Shown in pieces: positions 43,447-52,578 of a DNA stretch of 64,000 bases (position 1 is its first letter; each line of letters begins with the position of its first letter). The position numbers and the translations under genes are program-made. This DNA is from Paenibacillus sp. HGH0039 (GTDB lineage Bacteria; Bacillota; Bacilli; Paenibacillales; NBRC-103111): contig NZ_KE150413.1 in NCBI RefSeq assembly GCF_000411255.1, forward strand, positions 1,588,580 to 1,652,579, read 5' to 3'. The notes below the pieces were generated by a model, which saw only the letters and a list, made by a program, of their open reading frames with translations, ran no database searches and was not told where the DNA came from.

Positions 43447-43839
43447 GTGGAGATTATTCAAATCGTCGGACTCGGCCTGGTCGCCACCGTCCTCATCCTC
43501 ATTATCAAAGAACAGAAGCCGATGTTCGCTTTCCTGCTGGCGGCGTTTACGGGCATCCTGATTTTTCTTTTTCTGATCGGCAAAATCGCTTCGGTCATTG
43601 AAGTGCTCCATAATCTGGCGCAGCAGTCCGGCGTCAATATGGTGTTTTTGAAAACGATCCTCAAAATCATCGGCATCGCGTACATAGCGGAATTCGGGGC
43701 GCAGATCGTTAGGGATGCCGGACAGGAATCAATCGCTTCGAAAATCGAGCTTTCCGGCAAAATTCTCATTATGGTCATGGCCATTCCGATCATCACCGTC
43801 ATTATCGAAACCGTGATTAAACTGTTTCCGTCCACCTGA
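43447..43839 (+). CDS. spoIIIAD: Stage III sporulation protein AD
   Basis: A 130-aa protein with four hydrophobic helices; MEIIQIVGLGLVATVLIL, KEQKPMFAFLLAAFTGI and IAYIAEFGAQIVRDAGQESIA are characteristic. GTG 43447 follows a GGGGG site. Part of the membrane base of the channel with AC and AE. Confidence 0.95.
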   Translation: MEIIQIVGLGLVATVLILIIKEQKPMFAFLLAAFTGILIFLFLIGKIASVIEVLHNLAQQSGVNMVFLKTILKIIGIAYIAEFGAQIVRDAGQESIASKIELSGKILIMVMAIPIITVIIETVIKLFPST

Positions 43840-43890
43840 TCAACCGGACAAGCGTGTGCCGGAGGCGGACCGGATAGGGAGTGGAGAGCA

Positions 43891-45090
43891 TTGGCGCAGC
43901 AGCTGTCGCACCGGACGTGGACAACCCTCGTCTTATTCGTCGCACTATTCTTAAGCTTCCTCAGCCACACGGGAGCGCAAAATCTTAACCCCGCAAACCC
44001 GATCGATACACTTGTAAAAGAGCAGACGAACCAGCTTGACACGGAGTCCGTCGAGAAATTCTGGGACAAGCTGATGAAAGAATACGGGGGCTATTTTCCC
44101 GATAACCGGCCCCCGAGCTTTTCCGATCTGATCACCGGGGCCAAAACGTTCGATTTCTCCAACCTGTGGAAAGGGGCGCTGAAATACCTGTTTCACGAGA
44201 TTGTGGTCAACGGGAAGCTTCTCGTGTCGATTGTGATCCTGACCGTGTTCAGCATGCTGCTGGAGACGCTGCAGACCTCGTTTGAACGCAACAATGTCAG
44301 CAAGGTGGCCTTCGTCGTGTCTTATCTCGTGCTGCTGATCATAGCCGTGAACAGTTTCCAGGTGGCTATCGAATACGCTAACGGCGCGATCTCGTCCATG
44401 ATCCAGTTTATGATCGCCCTTATGCCTCTTCTGCTGTCCCTGCTCGCTTCATCGGGGGGGATCACGTCGGTGGCGATTTTGCATCCCCTGATCGTGTTCA
44501 TGATCCATACCATCGGTACGGTGATCTACGTATTCGTGTTTCCGCTGCTGTTCTTCTCGGCCGTTCTTCATATCGTCAGTTCCATGACGGACAAGTATAA
44601 AGTAACCCAACTGGCGAAGCTTCTCCAAAAAATCGCCATCGGCACACTTGGGGTATTCGTGACCGTGTTTCTGGGCGTCATTTCCGTGCAGGGGAGCATG
44701 GGAGCCGTAACCGACGGCGTGACGCTGCGGACCGCCAAATATATTGCGGGCAATTTTATCCCGATCGTGGGCAGGCTGTTCTCGGACGCGACGGAGACCG
44801 TGCTGGGAGCCTCGCTGCTTGTGAAGAATGCGGTCGGCCTGACCGGGGTCGTCATCGTGATTCTGCTGTGCGCGTTCCCGGCGATCAAAATTTTGGTGCT
44901 GGCTCTGATCTATCACATTTGTGCGGCGGTCATGCAGCCTCTGGGCGACAGCCCCATTATCGCCTGCTTGTCCACGATCGGCAAAAGCATGGTGTATGTG
45001 TTCGCCGCCTTATCGGCCGTAGGCCTCATGTTCTTCCTGGCCCTGACGATTATGATAACGGCCGGGAATATCGCCGTGATGGTGCGCTAG
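43891..45090 (+). CDS. spoIIIAE: Stage III sporulation protein AE
   Basis: A 399-aa polytopic membrane protein, exactly the B. subtilis length. A signal-like first helix (TTLVLFVALFLSFLSHTGAQ), a soluble segment (YGGYFPDNRPPSFSDLITG) and about seven C-terminal helices with ILTVFSMLLETLQTSFERN and CAVMQPLGDSPIIAC-type sequence. TTG 43891 is the start, with GGGAGTGGAG upstream. A 142-base gap follows before spoIIIAF, wider than elsewhere in the operon. Confidence 0.95.
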   Translation: MAQQLSHRTWTTLVLFVALFLSFLSHTGAQNLNPANPIDTLVKEQTNQLDTESVEKFWDKLMKEYGGYFPDNRPPSFSDLITGAKTFDFSNLWKGALKYLFHEIVVNGKLLVSIVILTVFSMLLETLQTSFERNNVSKVAFVVSYLVLLIIAVNSFQVAIEYANGAISSMIQFMIALMPLLLSLLASSGGITSVAILHPLIVFMIHTIGTVIYVFVFPLLFFSAVLHIVSSMTDKYKVTQLAKLLQKIAIGTLGVFVTVFLGVISVQGSMGAVTDGVTLRTAKYIAGNFIPIVGRLFSDATETVLGASLLVKNAVGLTGVVIVILLCAFPAIKILVLALIYHICAAVMQPLGDSPIIACLSTIGKSMVYVFAALSAVGLMFFLALTIMITAGNIAVMVR

Positions 45091-45232
45091 ATTGGTATGA
45101 CCCGCAAGTTTCCGTCAAAAAAATTGGTATATCCCGAGATGCGGACGAATATATACAAGCATAGGCGAACAAGCTCAAACAACCTGGAGCGGCCGGATGG
45201 GGGCTTGCTCGCCTAAGAAGGAGGCTTGCCCC

Positions 45233-46015
45233 GTGGATTGGCTAGGCGGTTGGCTTAAGACGGTCGTCGCCCTGATTCTGCTCGCCACGTTTATCGAGCT
45301 GATGCTCCCGACGAACAAGATGCAGCGGTATGTCCGGACGGCCATGAGCCTGTTCATCCTGCTGACGCTTCTTTCGCCCGTGCTGCAGTTGACCCGCAAA
45401 AACTGGGACCCGGCAAGGCTTCTCGCCGAGGCTCAGCTGGGACAGCAGCTCGGGGGCGGCGCGGCAGGCGGACGTCAGACACCCGCAGGGGCCGGTCCTT
45501 CCGGCCAGCCGGCATCGCTGCAGGCAGTCATGGAGCAGGCGGACCGGCTCCAGGCGGGCAGCCGGGAACAAGCGGTCCGCCTGCTGGAAGAGAAGCTTGC
45601 CGCCGAGATGAGGCAGACGCTGCAGAACGAAACGCCTTATCCCATCCGGGATATCCGGGTGAAGACGGCGGTGGACGGGCAGGGTGCCGCATCGGTGGCA
45701 AGCGTCGAGCTGACGCTGGACGGCGCGGCATCTCCGGCTGCGGAGCCGGATGAGTACGGCAGCGCCCCCGCGGGTGAAGCCGGAGGCTCCGGCATGACGC
45801 CGGTCAAGCCGGTCGCGCCCATTGCGCCCGTGGACGTCCGCATCGGCGGCGCGAGCGGCCCGGGCGGAAGAGCCGTTTCCGCCCAGACCGGAGAGCAGCC
45901 GAGCCCGGCGCAGCGGGAAGCGGAGCGGAAGCTCGCCAAGGCGGCGGAGCTTGGCTGGAAGGTTGACCCGTCTCACATTTCAGTGCAATGGACGAAGGAA
46001 CAGTCGAAGCTTTAG
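45233..46015 (+). CDS. spoIIIAF: Stage III sporulation protein AF
   Basis: A 260-aa protein with two N-terminal helices (LKTVVALILLATFIELMLPT and AMSLFILLTLLSPVLQL) and a soluble ring-type domain. The family is usually near 206 aa; the excess is in Gly/Ala/Pro-rich stretches (about 70-95 and 165-225). The final GWKVDPSHISVQW is well conserved. GTG 45233 follows AAGGAGG at 45216-45222; an upstream in-frame start lacks conservation. Confidence 0.9.
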   Translation: MDWLGGWLKTVVALILLATFIELMLPTNKMQRYVRTAMSLFILLTLLSPVLQLTRKNWDPARLLAEAQLGQQLGGGAAGGRQTPAGAGPSGQPASLQAVMEQADRLQAGSREQAVRLLEEKLAAEMRQTLQNETPYPIRDIRVKTAVDGQGAASVASVELTLDGAASPAAEPDEYGSAPAGEAGGSGMTPVKPVAPIAPVDVRIGGASGPGGRAVSAQTGEQPSPAQREAERKLAKAAELGWKVDPSHISVQWTKEQSKL

Positions 46016-46058
46016 GAAAACCAGAAGAAGCGGCAGGGAGCGATGGTGAGGTGAGCGG

Positions 46059-46700
46059 ATGGGCTTTTGGAAGCAGTGGAGGAGTAAATGGTTCGGGACA
46101 GGCGAGGACGGCAAACGTTCCAATTCCTTTCTTTGGATTGTACTGCTCGGTCTGGTCGGTGCCGCCTTGATGATTTTAAGCTCGTTTCTCAATTTCAAAG
46201 AAGTGGAGCCTGCCGGCGACAGCCGGGCGTCTCCTTCGACCCAGCCGGGCAAAGAGACGTTTATGGGCGGAGCGGCCAAAGACAAGACGCCTTTCCGGGA
46301 ATACGAGGAAGCCTACGAATCCCGGCTCCGCGATATTCTCCGTAAAGTAGTCGGCGTAGGAGACGTGGAAGTACTGATTACGATCGAATCTACGGAAGAA
46401 ATCGTCGTGGAGAAGGATTCGAAGGAAAATCAGCAGCTGACGACGGAAAAAGATACCAATGGCGCCAACCGGAATATTTCCCAGGTTACGAAGGAAGGCA
46501 AAGTCGTGCTCTATCAGGTGTCGGGCGATCAGCAGCCCCTTGTCGTCAAGACGATCAAACCCAAAGTGAGCGGCGTCCTTGTAGTCGCCAAAGGGGCCGA
46601 AGATCTGACCGTCAAGAAAATGATGATCGAAGCCGTCGCCCGGGGCATCGACGTTCCGGTTCACCGGATTTCCATTCTCCCGAGGAAAACGGCCGAATAG
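46059..46700 (+). CDS. spoIIIAG: Stage III sporulation protein AG
   Basis: A 213-aa protein with one N-terminal helix (FLWIVLLGLVGAALMILSSF) and a ring-building-motif domain resembling YscJ/FliF that oligomerises into the large ring of the channel. Sequence KVVGVGDVEVLITIESTEE and PKVSGVLVVAKGAEDL-VKKMM are the family blocks. ATG 46059 follows GAGGTGAG, 44 bases after spoIIIAF. Confidence 0.95.
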   Translation: MGFWKQWRSKWFGTGEDGKRSNSFLWIVLLGLVGAALMILSSFLNFKEVEPAGDSRASPSTQPGKETFMGGAAKDKTPFREYEEAYESRLRDILRKVVGVGDVEVLITIESTEEIVVEKDSKENQQLTTEKDTNGANRNISQVTKEGKVVLYQVSGDQQPLVVKTIKPKVSGVLVVAKGAEDLTVKKMMIEAVARGIDVPVHRISILPRKTAE

Positions 46701-46797
46701 CGGGGGGCTTGCAAGGAGGACCCTGCATTCCGGCATAAATGTAAAGCGGCTTTACAGCCACCCCATAACTTATTAATCCGTTAGGAGGAATTATTCC

Positions 46798-47571
46798 ATG
46801 AATGCCAAAAGACAAACAATATGGCTCGTTTCCATGCTTAGCCTGATGGTCGTACTGTCCGCTTATTACCTGTTTACCGAGGATGTCAGCAAGGTGGATG
46901 TCGCTTCTACGGCCCCTAAAGCGGACGAAGTCAAGATCGATCTCAGCCAGGTGTCTCCGGAGCAGGCCGTCGCCGAAGCGGGTAAAGCTTCCGCAGACAA
47001 AGCGGCCGGTGCGAAGGCGGGCGATACGAAGACGACAGCGGATGCCAAAACCGATGCCAAAACCGACACGAAAACCGATGCGAAAGCGGAGGCCAAGGCA
47101 GGCGATGGCAAGGCACAGGACTCCAAGACGGGCGCAACCGCCTCGAAAGACGACAAAGATGCGGCGGCCGCTCCGGCTTCGGCGGAAGCCAAAGTCAGCC
47201 AGCAGACGCAGGCCAGCAGCAAATCCGGCCGTGACTACCTGACGAAGCTTCAGCTCGACCGCCAGGACGCCCTCTCCAAGAAGACCGAAGAGCTGCTGAC
47301 GCTCATCACCGATAAAAATCAGTCCTCTGATGCGGTGAGCAAAGCACAGCAGGAGCTTCAGCAGATCGAAGACACGAACACGCGCGTGACGAATGTGGAG
47401 GACGTTCTCTCCAAAGACTATCCGAATGCGGTTCTGACCCAGGACGGAAGCAAGTGGAAAGTGACCGTACAGTCGGATAAACTGGAGAAAAGCCAGGCGG
47501 TTTCCATCGTGGAAACGGTGATGAAAGAACTGAAGGTCGGACCCGAAATTTCGGTCCAGTACGTGAAATAA
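46798..47571 (+). CDS. spoIIIAH: Stage III sporulation protein AH
   Basis: A 257-aa protein with one membrane helix (TIWLVSMLSLMVVLSAYYLFT) and an extracytoplasmic ring domain (about 140-257; GRDYLTKLQLDRQDALSKK, VVQSDKLEKSQAVSIVETVMKEL-like end) that binds forespore SpoIIQ across the septum. Between them lies a Lys/Ala/Asp/Thr repeat (KTDAKTDTKTDAKAEAK, about 76-105), making it longer than the 218-aa B. subtilis protein. ATG 46798 has TAGGAGGA upstream. Last gene of the operon. Confidence 0.94.
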   Translation: MNAKRQTIWLVSMLSLMVVLSAYYLFTEDVSKVDVASTAPKADEVKIDLSQVSPEQAVAEAGKASADKAAGAKAGDTKTTADAKTDAKTDTKTDAKAEAKAGDGKAQDSKTGATASKDDKDAAAAPASAEAKVSQQTQASSKSGRDYLTKLQLDRQDALSKKTEELLTLITDKNQSSDAVSKAQQELQQIEDTNTRVTNVEDVLSKDYPNAVLTQDGSKWKVTVQSDKLEKSQAVSIVETVMKELKVGPEISVQYVK

Positions 47572-47624
47572 ACGGCCTTAAGAAAAGCCCTCCCGGCCGC
47601 ATAAACCGCATATTAATCACGAGT

Positions 47625-47661
47625 GGAAAGAGTCCGGACAAACTGGACTCTTTCCATTTCT
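47625..47661 (+). terminator. Terminator after spoIIIAH
   Basis: GGAAAGAGTCC (47625-47635) pairs perfectly with GGACTCTTTCC (47645-47655), followed by a T-rich stretch. Confidence 0.8.
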
Positions 47662-47678
47662 TGCGGTTGTGATATAAT
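47651..47678 (+). promoter_or_regulatory. Sigma-A promoter for accBC
   Basis: A perfect TATAAT (47673-47678) with TTTCCA (47651-47656) 16 bases upstream, overlapping the terminator's 3' arm. Confidence 0.55.
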
Positions 47679-47729
47679 ACATACGTCGTATTACGGCATC
47701 GGTTCACCATTTTTGAAGGAGTGACATGG

Positions 47730-48224
47730 ATGTTCAAGCTGAGCGAAATTAAAGAATTAATGAAACTAATGGACCAGACGTCCCTGCAGGAACTCGAAAT
47801 TGAAAACGAAGGTGCGCGTCTGTCGATACGCAAACCTAACAAAACCGAGTCCGTAGTCGTTACGGCGGCTCCCGTGCAGCAAGCGTACGCGCCGGTCATT
47901 GCTCAAGCGGTACCCGGAAGCGCTCACGCACAAGTGGCCTCAGAAGCTCCGAAAGCGGATGAACAGAAGGAATCGGATTCTACCTTACATAAAATCGTAT
48001 CGCCTATGGTAGGCACATTCTACCAGGCTTCCTCTCCGGGATCTGCCCCGTTTGTTTCGAAAGGTTCTAACGTGAACGAGAAATCGGTCGTCTGCATTGT
48101 GGAAGCCATGAAGCTGATGAATGAGATCGAAGCGGAAGTAAAAGGCGAAATCGTTGAAATCCTGGTCGAGAACGGCCAACTTGTCGAGTACGGCCAGCCT
48201 CTGTTCTTGGTGAAGCCGGAGTAA
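47730..48224 (+). CDS. accB: Biotin carboxyl carrier protein of acetyl-CoA carboxylase
   Basis: A 164-aa carrier of biotin for malonyl-CoA synthesis. Helical N-terminus ([27 protein letters not shown]), a Pro/Ala linker, then the biotinyl domain with [15 protein letters not shown] and the biotin Lys in [13 protein letters not shown] (about residue 130). ATG 47730 is eight bases after GAAGGAG and matches the family start. Cotranscribed with accC, 18 bases away. Confidence 0.95.
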   Translation: MFKLSEIKELMKLMDQTSLQELEIENEGARLSIRKPNKTESVVVTAAPVQQAYAPVIAQAVPGSAHAQVASEAPKADEQKESDSTLHKIVSPMVGTFYQASSPGSAPFVSKGSNVNEKSVVCIVEAMKLMNEIEAEVKGEIVEILVENGQLVEYGQPLFLVKPE

Positions 48225-48242
48225 TTGAACGGAGGGAACAAA

Positions 48243-49601
48243 ATGGGTTTTCAGAAAGTCTTAATTGCAAACCGCGGTGAAATTGCCGTGCGGATTATTC
48301 GCGCCTGCCGTGAACTTGGCATTCAGACGATTGCCGTCTATTCGGAAGCGGACCGGGACGCTCTTCACGTCCGTCTTGCCGACGAAGCGTACTGCATCGG
48401 ACCTACGCCTTCCAAAGACAGCTATTTGAATTTTACAAATATCATGAGCGTGGCCACGCTCACGGATACGGACGCCATTCACCCGGGTTACGGGTTTCTG
48501 GCGGAGAATGCGGATTTCGCGGAAATCTGCGAAAGCTGCAACATCACGTTTATCGGCCCTTCCCCGGAAGCCATTACCAAAATGGGGGACAAGGCAGTCG
48601 CGAAGCAGACGATGAAGGAAGCGGGCGTTCCCGTTATTCCCGGCTCCGACGGACTGATCGAAGACCTCGACGAAGCCATTTCTCTCGGCCGTGACATCGG
48701 CTATCCGCTGATTATCAAAGCGACCGCCGGCGGCGGAGGCAAAGGCATCCGGATCGCCGAGAGCGAGGATATGCTGATCCAGCATATCATGACGGCCCAG
48801 CAGGAGGCTCAGCTGAACTTCGGCAACTCCGGCGTTTACCTGGAGAAGTACCTCACGGGTATGAAGCACGTCGAAATTCAGATCATTGCGGACAAGCATG
48901 GCAACGCGGTCCATCTGGGCGAACGCGACTGCTCGGTGCAGCGCCGCCGTCAGAAGCTCGTCGAAGAGGCGCCTTGCCCGACCTTGACGCCGGAAATTCG
49001 TCAAGCGATGGGGGAAGCGGCCGTTCGCGCAGCGAAGGCCGTCAACTATTCCGGCGCGGGTACGCTCGAATTTTTGCTCGGACCGGACGGGAACTTCTAT
49101 TTCATGGAAATGAATACCCGTATCCAGGTTGAGCATCCGGTCACCGAATACGTAACGGGCGTCGACCTGATCAAGGAAATGATCCGCGCCGCCGAAGGCA
49201 ACCCGCTTCCGTTTACGCAGGAAGATATTCAGATCAACGGCTGGTCGATCGAATGCCGGATTAACGCGGAAGACCCCGAGCGCAACTTTATGCCGTCGCC
49301 GGGACGCATCAACTTCTACCTGCCTCCGGGCGGTATAGGCGTCCGCGTGGACAGTGCGGCTTACCCGGGTTATGTGATTCCTCCGCATTACGATTCCATG
49401 ATCGCCAAGCTGATCGTATGGGGAGCGACCCGCGAGGAAGCCGTGAACCGGATGAAGCGGGCTTTGGCCGAGTTTGAAGTCGATGGCGTCCATACGACGA
49501 TTCCTTTTCATTTGAAGCTTTTGAATCATCGCAAATTCCTGAGCGGAGATTTCGATATTAAATTCCTGGAAGAGCACGACGTGAACGACCCGGAATCCTA
49601 A
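48243..49601 (+). CDS. accC: Biotin carboxylase subunit of acetyl-CoA carboxylase
   Basis: A 452-aa ATP-grasp enzyme carboxylating biotin on Acc[22 protein letters not shown] at the N-domain, Gly-rich ATP loop [13 protein letters not shown] (about 159-171), [12 protein letters not shown]-type segment, [12 protein letters not shown] (catalytic Glu/Arg) and the C-terminal [16 protein letters not shown] 48243 follows GGAGGGA. AccA/AccD are not in the window. Confidence 0.96.
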   Translation: MGFQKVLIANRGEIAVRIIRACRELGIQTIAVYSEADRDALHVRLADEAYCIGPTPSKDSYLNFTNIMSVATLTDTDAIHPGYGFLAENADFAEICESCNITFIGPSPEAITKMGDKAVAKQTMKEAGVPVIPGSDGLIEDLDEAISLGRDIGYPLIIKATAGGGGKGIRIAESEDMLIQHIMTAQQEAQLNFGNSGVYLEKYLTGMKHVEIQIIADKHGNAVHLGERDCSVQRRRQKLVEEAPCPTLTPEIRQAMGEAAVRAAKAVNYSGAGTLEFLLGPDGNFYFMEMNTRIQVEHPVTEYVTGVDLIKEMIRAAEGNPLPFTQEDIQINGWSIECRINAEDPERNFMPSPGRINFYLPPGGIGVRVDSAAYPGYVIPPHYDSMIAKLIVWGATREEAVNRMKRALAEFEVDGVHTTIPFHLKLLNHRKFLSGDFDIKFLEEHDVNDPES

Positions 49602-49611
49602 GCGGGATTCG

Positions 49612-49640
49612 TTGTCATAAAAATTCCGGAATGGTATAGT
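49612..49640 (+). promoter_or_regulatory. Sigma-A promoter for the yqhY-amaP operon
   Basis: TTGTCA (49612-49617), a 17-base spacer and TATAGT (49635-49640). Confidence 0.7.
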
Positions 49641-49686
49641 ATTAAATTAGTGGGCTTATCCCAAACGTGCAGGAGGTGTGCATAGG

Positions 49687-50097
49687 ATGACGATGATTGC
49701 AGCGGATTATGAGAAGACAGATATGGGCACCATTCAGATCGCTCCGGAAGTCATAGAAGTGATTGCGGGACTCGCTACCGTCGAAGTTGAAGGCGTGGCC
49801 GGCATGAGCGGAGGTTTTGTCAACGGCATTACCGAGCTTCTCGGACGCAAAAACTTTGCCAAAGGCATCAAGGTGAACGTCGGTCAACGCGAGGCGGCGA
49901 TCGATGTGTCGATCGTGATGGAATTCGGACACCGGATTCCCGAAGTGGCCGGCAAGATCCAACAGAACGTGAAATTGGCAATCGAATCGATGACAGGGCT
50001 GAGTGTCGTGGAAGTAAACGTTCACATTCACGACGTCCAATTCAAGACGGCCGAGAAGCCGGTTGAAGAGGATTCAGCCGCACTGCGCGTAAAATAA
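49687..50097 (+). CDS. yqhY: Asp23/Gls24 family envelope stress protein YqhY
   Basis: A 136-aa cytoplasmic Asp23-fold protein. TIQIAPEVIEVIAGLATVEVEGVAGMSGGF and VEVNVHIHDVQF are characteristic. In B. subtilis yqhY is linked to accBC and its loss causes suppressors in acetyl-CoA carboxylase, so it probably tunes lipid synthesis; the neighbourhood is the same here. ATG 49687 is eight bases after AGGAGGTG. With amaP and the DUF2273 gene it forms a set that in staphylococci anchors Asp23 to the membrane. Confidence 0.9.
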   Translation: MTMIAADYEKTDMGTIQIAPEVIEVIAGLATVEVEGVAGMSGGFVNGITELLGRKNFAKGIKVNVGQREAAIDVSIVMEFGHRIPEVAGKIQQNVKLAIESMTGLSVVEVNVHIHDVQFKTAEKPVEEDSAALRVK

Positions 50098-50176
50098 TAA
50101 ATAGCAGCGGCTACACATTGACCCCCAACCGCTAAGGACGGGGGTTCCTCACTTATTTCGGAAGGAGCCATTTGCT

Positions 50177-50743
50177 GTGGTCAAACTATTGGACAGACTC
50201 CTGTTATTTCTATTCAGCCTCGCGATCATGTTCCTATCCGCCATCGCCGTACTCGCAGCTTTTCAGCTCATTCCGATGAGATCGACCGATTATTTTCTCC
50301 AGGATGTATTTGACAGCGGTTTTACCTTATCCAAGGCATGGGTGATCGGTGCCGGAATCGTCATTTTTCTGATCAGCATCCGCTTTTTTTACATATCCGT
50401 CCGCAGAAGCCGTACGCAAGCGCCGTCTATCGACCAGCGCAGTGAATACGGGGATATCCGGATTTCGGTGGAAACGGTGGAGAATCTGTCGTTGAAAGCG
50501 GCCGGAAGAAGCCGCGGCGTTCGCGATCTGCGTGCCCGTGTGAAGGTGAGCGAGGCCGGACTTGAGATCGGCATCCGTACCGTAGTGGACGGGGAAACTT
50601 CCATTCCGGAACTTACGGAGGAAATACAGTCCGCGATCAAGAATCACGTGGAAGAGATTACGGGAATCCCGGTCTCCGGCGTATCCGTCTATGTGGCGAA
50701 TATCGTGCAGAATACCCCAACGTTTAAAAGCCGGGTAGAATAG
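50177..50743 (+). CDS. amaP: Alkaline shock response membrane anchor protein AmaP
   Basis: A 188-aa protein with an N-terminal helical hairpin (about 5-35 and 54-75) and a cytoplasmic Asp23-like domain (about 90-188; YGDIRISVETVENLSLKAA, VSGVSVYVANI). AmaP tethers Asp23-family proteins to the membrane. GTG 50177 follows GAAGGAG. A short ACCCCC/GGGGGT hairpin (about 50121-50147) lies between yqhY and amaP and might set their relative expression. Confidence 0.87.
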   Translation: MVKLLDRLLLFLFSLAIMFLSAIAVLAAFQLIPMRSTDYFLQDVFDSGFTLSKAWVIGAGIVIFLISIRFFYISVRRSRTQAPSIDQRSEYGDIRISVETVENLSLKAAGRSRGVRDLRARVKVSEAGLEIGIRTVVDGETSIPELTEEIQSAIKNHVEEITGIPVSGVSVYVANIVQNTPTFKSRVE

Positions 50744-50757
50744 AGGTGGGTCCTCTC

Positions 50758-50988
50758 ATGTGGAGAAAATTGTGGCAGGAGCACCCCGGAACGATAACCG
50801 GCGGAGGAGTCGGACTTGTTCTGGGCCTGGTCTATCTGTTTTTCGGCTTCTGGGATATGCTGATCTTTGCATTTATCGTGTTCCTGGGGTATTATATCGG
50901 CAAAAAAGTAGACCGGGGAGAGGATCTTTGGCTCCCGTTCCAGAGCCTTTGGCAATTTCTTACGCAAAAATGGAGAATGTTTCGCTGA
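50758..50988 (+). CDS. DUF2273 small membrane protein
   Basis: A 76-aa protein with two tightly spaced helices (TITGGGVGLVLGLVYLFFGF and FAFIVFLGYYIGKKVD), the DUF2273 pattern. Such proteins travel with Asp23/AmaP genes and probably complete the membrane anchor. ATG 50758 follows AGAGGTGG; spacing to the amaP stop is 14 bases. Confidence 0.85.
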   Translation: MWRKLWQEHPGTITGGGVGLVLGLVYLFFGFWDMLIFAFIVFLGYYIGKKVDRGEDLWLPFQSLWQFLTQKWRMFR

Positions 50989-51092
50989 AATCCTGGGTTC
51001 ATCCTTGGATTTTTTTGTTTGGGTTGGATTTAAAATGACGTATACTAGACGTAGACGAACGAACTAGCGGTTTAAGATGTGGGAGGCATACA

Positions 51093-51554
51093 ATGAGGCG
51101 TAGAGTAGCCAGAGAAATAGCTTTGCAGAGCTTGTATCAGATCGATATGAACGGGGTTTCGGCGGCGGAAGCGGTGAACGTTGCCGTACATGAGGCGGAG
51201 AACGATAACGAGGCTCAGGTAGATCATAAGGAAAAAATTATGCCGGAGTATATCCGCGAACTCGTGGACGGCACGTTAAGCAACCGGGAACGGATCGACC
51301 AGCTTCTGGCCGGTTACCTGAAAGGCTGGAAAATGGACAGGCTTTCCCGCGTAGACCGTGAAGTGCTGCGTCTGGCCGCATTCGAAATGCTGTTTCAGGA
51401 AGATGTCCCGCCAAAGGTCGTCGTTAACGAGGCCATCGATCTGGCGAAGCATTTCGGTACGGACGATTCCGGTAAATTCGTGAACGGCGTACTCGGCAAA
51501 ATGATCAAAGACGTAGATGCGCTGAGGGAAAATATCCGCAGCGGCAAAGAGTAA
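51093..51554 (+). CDS. nusB: Transcription antitermination factor NusB
   Basis: A 153-aa all-helical protein acting with NusE (S10) on boxA in rRNA leader transcripts. RREIALQSLYQIDM-type start (RRVAREIALQSLYQID), basic boxA-facing N-terminus, and conserved LAAFEMLF, PPKVVVNEAIDLAKHFG and KFVNGVLGKM. ATG 51093 has GGGAGG upstream. Confidence 0.95.
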   Translation: MRRRVAREIALQSLYQIDMNGVSAAEAVNVAVHEAENDNEAQVDHKEKIMPEYIRELVDGTLSNRERIDQLLAGYLKGWKMDRLSRVDREVLRLAAFEMLFQEDVPPKVVVNEAIDLAKHFGTDDSGKFVNGVLGKMIKDVDALRENIRSGKE

Positions 51555-51702
51555 CGAAACGGGCGCACGGTTGCCGGGACTTCTGAGGAGTCGTCCGGGC
51601 AGCTTTGCGCTATCTGCTTATAGCGGGCTACAATAGGGAAACAACACGCATAACAGGAAAACAAAGAAAACCATTAACGGATAACTAGGGAGGAGAACCG
51701 TC

Positions 51703-52575
51703 ATGGCAGCAGAAGTGATTAACGGCAAAGAAATCGTCCGTTCCATCCGGGAAGAAATCAAGCAGGAAGTCGAGGAACTCTCCACCCGGGGTACGACACC
51801 CGGACTCGTGGTAATTATCGTAGGCGATGACCAGGCTTCCCATGTCTATGTCAATAACAAGGAAAAAGCTTGCGCCCAGGTTGGCATCCAGTCTCATGTG
51901 CACCGTCTTCCGGCAGATACTTCCCAGGAGGAGCTTGTCAAGCTGATCCATGAGTATAACCGGAATCCGGAGTTCCACGGTATTCTTGTACAGTCTCCGC
52001 TTCCCGGCCACATCAACGAGGAGCAGGTTGTGGACGAGATAACTCCGGAGAAAGACGTGGATTGTTTCCACCCGGTTAACGTGGGCAACCTGATGATCGG
52101 CAAAGAAGGCATGCTTCCTTGTACGCCGGCCGGCGTTATGGAAGTTTTGAAAAAAATCGGCGTATCCCCGGCAGGCAAACACGCCGTCGTCGTCGGAAGA
52201 AGCAACATCGTCGGCAAACCGATGGCGATGCTGCTGCTCCGCGAGCACGCTACGGTTACGATCTGCCACTCGCGCACGCCGAATCTTCAGGATATTACAC
52301 GCCAGGCCGACATTCTGGTTGCCGCGGTAGGCAAAGCCGGCGTGATTGAGGACCGGCACGTGAAACCGGGTGCGGTCGTGATCGACGTCGGAATGAACCG
52401 CAACGCCGAAGGCAAGCTGTGCGGAGATGTCGACTTCGATGCCGTCAAAGAAATCGCGGGTTACATCACACCGGTTCCGGGATGTGTAGGTCCGATGACC
52501 ATTACGATGCTGCTCAAGAATACGCTCAGCTCGGCCCGCCGCGCGTCCAATACGGGTACAGAAGCGGGCGTGTAA
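51703..52575 (+). CDS. folD: Bifunctional methylenetetrahydrofolate dehydrogenase/cyclohydrolase
   Basis: A 290-aa one-carbon enzyme converting methylene-THF to formyl-THF. SHVYVNNKEKAC includes the catalytic Tyr/Lys (about 49-57), VQSPLPGHINE, PCTPAGVMEVL, and the NADP loop VVGRSNIVGKPMAMLL (about 165-180), ending TPVPGCVGPMTITML. ATG 51703 follows GGGAGGAG. Starts folD-xseA-xseB-ispA. Confidence 0.96.
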   Translation: MAAEVINGKEIVRSIREEIKQEVEELSTRGTTPGLVVIIVGDDQASHVYVNNKEKACAQVGIQSHVHRLPADTSQEELVKLIHEYNRNPEFHGILVQSPLPGHINEEQVVDEITPEKDVDCFHPVNVGNLMIGKEGMLPCTPAGVMEVLKKIGVSPAGKHAVVVGRSNIVGKPMAMLLLREHATVTICHSRTPNLQDITRQADILVAAVGKAGVIEDRHVKPGAVVIDVGMNRNAEGKLCGDVDFDAVKEIAGYITPVPGCVGPMTITMLLKNTLSSARRASNTGTEAGV

Positions 52576-52578
52576 CGC

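Noticed and set aside
45091-45232. Internal sigma-E promoter between spoIIIAE and spoIIIAF
   Set aside because: GGTATATC at about 45123 resembles a -35, but no acceptable -10 stands 12-15 bases downstream (the best, TATACAAG, is 18 away). The gap is unusually wide, but the promoter is not supported.
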